NCBI GenBank assembly: GCA_001873285.1
Contig: MNYV01000104.1
Location: 1-44,024, forward strand
Origin: Nitrospirae bacterium CG2_30_53_67
GTDB lineage: Bacteria; CG2-30-53-67
Direction of reading: 5' to 3'
Length of the DNA: 44,024 bases
Shown piece after piece: positions 40,693-44,024 of this stretch. Within the stretch, counting starts at the first letter, position 1. Every line of letters starts with the position of its first letter. The position numbers and the translations under genes were made by a program. A model generated the notes under the pieces. It was given only the letters and a program-made list of their open reading frames with translations, was not told the origin of the DNA and ran no database searches.

Positions 40693-41754
40693 TCATAGAA
40701 AGGACGCCTCCAAGGGCACAAACAGTTCGAACAATTCGGTTTTCTTCCCTCCTTTCCATACCTTTTTTTTCTGAAGCAGTCTCTGTACGATCTCTTCAAT
40801 GCAGAGGACGGCAGGGGAATCCGGACAGAGATTCACCAGGGGCGACCGGGACTGGATGGCCTTCTCCACATTGGAATCTTCAAAGATATATCCTCCTCTC
40901 TCCACATTTTTTCCCAGAAAGTCGTCCGCGCAGCCGATGACCTTGTTAAAAACCTGGTCCGCCTGAGATCTGCTTCGGACCCGGTTCACGATCAGGTTCA
41001 TGTTTCCGGCTATTTGCTGCTGCACGGCAATCCGGATCAGTCCGAAGGCATCCAGGGTCGAGGCGATATTGGGCGTCGCAACCGTCAGGATTTCATCCGC
41101 AAGGCTGATGAATCGAAGGACATTCCTGGAGACTCCCGCGGAGGTATCGATCACCAGGACATCGGTCATTTTCCCGAGCCTGGTGATCTCATCAATGATG
41201 TGGTTCCGCTGCGATTCCTTAAGCTCGGCAAGCTGGAAAAGCCCGGACCCGCCCGGTATCAGTTTCATGCCGCAGGGGCCCTCCGTGAGGATTTCCTCAA
41301 TGCTTGCACGCCGATTGAGAAGGTCGAGAATGGTATATTTTGGATTGACGCCGAGAAAGAGGTGGGCATTGGCAAGGCCGAGGTCCCCGTCAAAAAGCAC
41401 GGTCCGGACCCCGTGCCTGGCGAGCATGACGGCCAGATTCACAGAAATGGAAGTCTTTCCCACCCCGCCTTTCCCGCTGGTGACGGCAATGACCCAGACC
41501 CCTTTGCCTCGCTCCAGGCAGAGACGCTGAAACTCTGATTTGATTTGGAAGATACTGAGGTCGGGACGATTGAGGAGTTGGTTGATCTTCTTTAAGATAT
41601 TGATTTGTTTCCGAGTATAAAGCGTCGGGAAAGGAGATAGCCTCGGAAAACCGAAAAAGGCGCCGAACTCCCGTTCGATGAAACGTATCCGGCTTTTCTC
41701 CAAAACCAGGAAATGACAAACATCATCAAGAGTATAAAACTCTTTCTCTTCCAT
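40693..41754 (-). CDS. MinD/FlhG-like ATPase with N-terminal MerR-like DNA-binding domain
   Basis: A 353-residue fusion. Residues 6-70 are a MerR-type winged helix (FYTLDDVCHFLVLEKSRIRF; LYTRKQINILKKINQLL). The rest is a deviant-Walker ATPase: VTSGKGGVGKT (91-101), FDGDLGLAN (121-129), VLVIDTSAG (199-207). It most resembles the FlhG/MinD group that positions cell-pole structures or counts flagella. The amphipathic membrane-targeting C-terminal helix of MinD is not evident; the end is KVWKGGKKTELFELFV. The ATG at 41754 has AGGA four bases upstream; an earlier in-frame ATG at 41889 would add 45 non-family residues. It is paired with the ExeA-like ATPase. Function, perhaps regulated assembly of a surface machine, is inference. 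Confidence 0.82.
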   Translation of the reverse strand: MEEKEFYTLDDVCHFLVLEKSRIRFIEREFGAFFGFPRLSPFPTLYTRKQINILKKINQLLNRPDLSIFQIKSEFQRLCLERGKGVWVIAVTSGKGGVGKTSISVNLAVMLARHGVRTVLFDGDLGLANAHLFLGVNPKYTILDLLNRRASIEEILTEGPCGMKLIPGGSGLFQLAELKESQRNHIIDEITRLGKMTDVLVIDTSAGVSRNVLRFISLADEILTVATPNIASTLDAFGLIRIAVQQQIAGNMNLIVNRVRSRSQADQVFNKVIGCADDFLGKNVERGGYIFEDSNVEKAIQSRSPLVNLCPDSPAVLCIEEIVQRLLQKKKVWKGGKKTELFELFVPLEASFL

Positions 41755-41907
41755 TGTATCCTGAATAGAGCCCGTGGTGCGATATGAAGTTAGAGGAACT
41801 CTTTCTTTAGGCTTGGATGATGATAGTACTAAATAAAAAAACATGATGCAAGAAAAAAATAAGCAGTCAAGAATATTTTTAGATGACATAATGCTATCGA
41901 ATCCATG

Positions 41908-41936
41908 TTGTTTTCTTTATCCGCCTTTGCTAAAAT
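41908..41936 (+). promoter_or_regulatory. Candidate priA promoter, leaderless transcript
   Basis: TTGTTT (41908-41913), a 17-base spacer and TAAAAT (41931-41936). The ATG of priA begins six bases after the -10 box, so the message could start at or beside the start codon; no Shine-Dalgarno is seen in front of the gene. Confidence 0.4.
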
Positions 41937-41942
41937 CCGGAC

Positions 41943-44024
41943 ATGACGCGGCAGACAGAGGTTACAGAGGCGGGCATTGCAGAGGTCGTGGCGCCCGGTA
42001 TTGACAGGATCTTTCATTACACGATCCCTGAAAAATTCAAGGTTCTCGCGGTTCCTGGAATCCGGGTGAGGGTCTCCCTGGGCCGCCGGACCGTGACCGG
42101 GTATCTCGTGGGAACAAAAGAAGAGAGCGATTATCCGAAGCTCAAACCCCTGAGCGATCTGCTGGATTCCGAACCTCTTTTACCTCCGCAAATGCTCAAA
42201 CTGACCCGGTGGATATCCGAATATTACCTTGCCCCCTGGGGCTCGGTGATCCGGGCCGTCCTCCCCTCGGGAATGGATGAGGTCCGGACCGTTCGGGTCT
42301 CCCTAACCCAGGAAGGGAAGGCCTGCGTCCAGGCGGATCCCCTCTTCGATAAGATCCGAACCTCCCTTTCCGGCCATACGCTGACCACCAAACAGCTTGA
42401 AACAAAGACCGGCAAACGGAATATAAAAGCCCATCTCAATCAATATTGCAAACAAGGTCTTCTTCTCCTCCGGAAGGAGATCCGCAAACCGGTTCGGAGC
42501 AAGTCCGAGACGATCTACAGGCTCGCTGTAGATCCTCTCTTCCTGGAACAGAACCTTGCCGAGATTCAGAAACGCTCTCCTTCCCAGGCACGGATTCTTC
42601 AGGCCCTGCAAGGGAGACCGGGTCCATGGAGCGCCTCGGAAATCCGGGAGCAAACCGGCGCAAAATCCGGCGTGATCCGGACCCTCGTTGAGAAAAGCCT
42701 TCTGATCCGAGAAAGCCGGGACGTCTTTCGTGATCCTTTCCCCGGAGAGAAAATCGTCATGGCCGATCCCCCGGATCTTTCCCCCGAACAGGAAGCCGCC
42801 GTGGAGCCGGTTGCGGCCTCCCTGAAACATGGGCGTTTTGAGACCTTTCTCCTCTACGGCGTGACCGGCAGCGGAAAGACCGAGATCTATCTTCGTGCCA
42901 TTGAAATTGCCCTCTCTCAACAAAAGGAGGCCATCGTCATCGTTCCGGAGATCGCCCTGACCCCGCAATTGATTCGCATATTCCACTCCCGATTCGGCAA
43001 AGAGATTGCCGTCCTGCACAGCGGGCTCTCGGACGGAGAGCGGTATGACCAGTGGAACCGGATCAGAAAAGGGGAGGTGTCCATAGCCGTGGGCGCCCGC
43101 TCAGCGATCTTTGCGCCCTTCACGCATCTCGGCCTCATCGTCGTAGATGAAGAGCACGATGCAACCTACAAGCAGGAAGAAGTGCCGAGATACCATGCCA
43201 GGGACCTTGCCGTAGTCCGGGGGAAGATGTCCGGCGCAACGGTGATTCTCGGAAGCGCAACCCCCTCTGTGGAGAGTTTCTACCATGCCCATGCAGGAAA
43301 GTACCAAATGCTCACCATGGAAAAGCGCATCGAGGATCGCCCCATGCCCGAGATCTGCCTGATCGACATGAAACAAGAAAGAGGCGCGGGACTTCTCTCC
43401 CCGAAACTGGCCGAAGCGGTCAAACAGGGGCTTGAGCGGCATGAACAGGTCCTCCTCTTCCTGAACCGGCGAGGTTATGCCCCCTTCCTTCTGTGCTCGA
43501 AATGCGGATATGTCCACCGCTGTCCCAACTGCAGCGTGAGCCTGACCTACCACATGAAAGAGCAGGAAGTCTGCTGTCATCACTGCGGATATACAACCAC
43601 GCTGACGAACATCTGCCCTGAATGCAAGGCCGAATCATTGGAGTTGAAGGGATCAGGCACGGAACGGATCGAGAAGGAGGTGCAGGATACCTTTGAGGGA
43701 TCATCGCTCCTCCGCCTGGACCGGGACACCACCAGAACCAAAGGTGCGGCGCAAAAGATCCTGGACCAGTTCCGGTCCGGCCAAGGAAACATCCTGATCG
43801 GCACCCAGATGGTGGCCAAAGGGCATCACCTCCCCGGGATCTCCACTGTCGGTGTGCTGAACGCCGACACCTCCCTTAATTTTCCTGACTTCAGGTCCGG
43901 GGAGAGGACCTTTCAGATCCTGACCCAGGTGGCGGGCAGGTCCGGAAGAGGAGCGTCCATGGGGAAAGTTTACTTGCAGAGCTATACCCCGGAGCACTAC
44001 TCTATCCAGGCGGCCAGGAACCAT
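41943..44024 (+). CDS. priA: Primosomal protein N' (replication restart helicase), 3' end outside the window
   Basis: The frame is open for 694 codons to the window edge; PriA proteins are about 730-830 residues, so the C terminus is cut. The N-terminal domain begins GIAEVVAPGIDRIFHYTIPE and binds the 3' end of nascent strands. The helicase core has Walker A GVTGSGKTE (about 305-313), the DEEH box in VVDEEHDATYKQEE (about 400), and a cysteine-rich zinc region from about 517 with CSKCGY, CPNCS, CHHCG and CPEC that binds zinc. It reloads DnaB at stalled forks. An in-frame stop (TAA) 12 bases upstream fixes the ATG at 41943 as the first possible start. It is divergent from the MerR-MinD gene. 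Confidence 0.97.
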   Translation, partial: MTRQTEVTEAGIAEVVAPGIDRIFHYTIPEKFKVLAVPGIRVRVSLGRRTVTGYLVGTKEESDYPKLKPLSDLLDSEPLLPPQMLKLTRWISEYYLAPWGSVIRAVLPSGMDEVRTVRVSLTQEGKACVQADPLFDKIRTSLSGHTLTTKQLETKTGKRNIKAHLNQYCKQGLLLLRKEIRKPVRSKSETIYRLAVDPLFLEQNLAEIQKRSPSQARILQALQGRPGPWSASEIREQTGAKSGVIRTLVEKSLLIRESRDVFRDPFPGEKIVMADPPDLSPEQEAAVEPVAASLKHGRFETFLLYGVTGSGKTEIYLRAIEIALSQQKEAIVIVPEIALTPQLIRIFHSRFGKEIAVLHSGLSDGERYDQWNRIRKGEVSIAVGARSAIFAPFTHLGLIVVDEEHDATYKQEEVPRYHARDLAVVRGKMSGATVILGSATPSVESFYHAHAGKYQMLTMEKRIEDRPMPEICLIDMKQERGAGLLSPKLAEAVKQGLERHEQVLLFLNRRGYAPFLLCSKCGYVHRCPNCSVSLTYHMKEQEVCCHHCGYTTTLTNICPECKAESLELKGSGTERIEKEVQDTFEGSSLLRLDRDTTRTKGAAQKILDQFRSGQGNILIGTQMVAKGHHLPGISTVGVLNADTSLNFPDFRSGERTFQILTQVAGRSGRGASMGKVYLQSYTPEHYSIQAARNH

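Overview
The window looks like a chromosomal piece of a Gram-negative, deltaproteobacteria-like (Desulfobacterota or Nitrospirota grade) bacterium. Reasons: a tmk-holB-ricT-metG-tatD housekeeping run, a TatD-radical SAM fusion, a PEP-CTERM/exosortase-type exopolysaccharide (EPS) locus, a PocR-domain histidine kinase, a C4 zinc-ribbon coiled-coil protein and moderately high GC in the core genes. The species cannot be named from the sequence.

Layout. 1-1201: 3' end of a type I restriction gene (hsdR) overlapped by a small zinc metallopeptidase. 1266-3714 (minus): an RlmI-like rRNA methyltransferase and a YhiN-type flavoprotein. 3789-4114: two palindromic repeats. 4204-8301 (plus): mobB and a three-gene set (gpgS, a GT2 enzyme, a HAD phosphatase) that fits synthesis of glucosylglycerate or mannosylglucosylglycerate, a compatible solute. 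8661-19391: a small secreted protein with a sorting-signal-like tail, facing an EPS operon on the minus strand (chain-length determinant, ExeA-like ATPase, DUF4388-receiver protein, GspE-like ATPase with eroded catalytic motifs, tyrosine autokinase), preceded by a soluble PocR-GAF histidine kinase. 19772-26124 (minus): tatD-rSAM, metG, ricT, holB, tmk.

26327-33675 is a lower-GC accessory stretch. It holds an orphan antitoxin, a relic of a foreign glmS 3' end, a four-gene operon of secreted proteins (one with PKD and dockerin domains, one lipase-like hydrolase), and a PEP-CTERM protein with a cohesin-like domain behind a full-consensus sigma-54 promoter and 78-bp direct repeats. It ends in an IS110 transposase relic. 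33811-37861 (plus): DUF502 membrane protein, glmU, glmS. 37922-39253 (minus): RNase HI-like protein, zinc-ribbon protein and a CAU-anticodon tRNA. 39517-41754 (minus): a small protein, a second ExeA-like ATPase and a MerR-MinD fusion ATPase. 41943-end: priA, cut by the window edge.

How the parts fit. The EPS operon, the small convergent secreted protein, the sigma-54-driven PEP-CTERM/cohesin protein and the dockerin/lipase operon can be read together as a surface-matrix programme: polymer export and chain-length control plus secreted proteins that an exosortase (not in this window) would process. The most unusual items are the degenerate GspE-like ATPase next to a DUF4388-receiver protein inside the EPS operon, the sigma-54/direct-repeat control region, the cohesin-dockerin pairing across neighbouring transcription units, and the glmS relic at one side of the low-GC stretch. 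Several dispersed repeat families are also present, including a 96%-identical inverted pair 16 kb apart.
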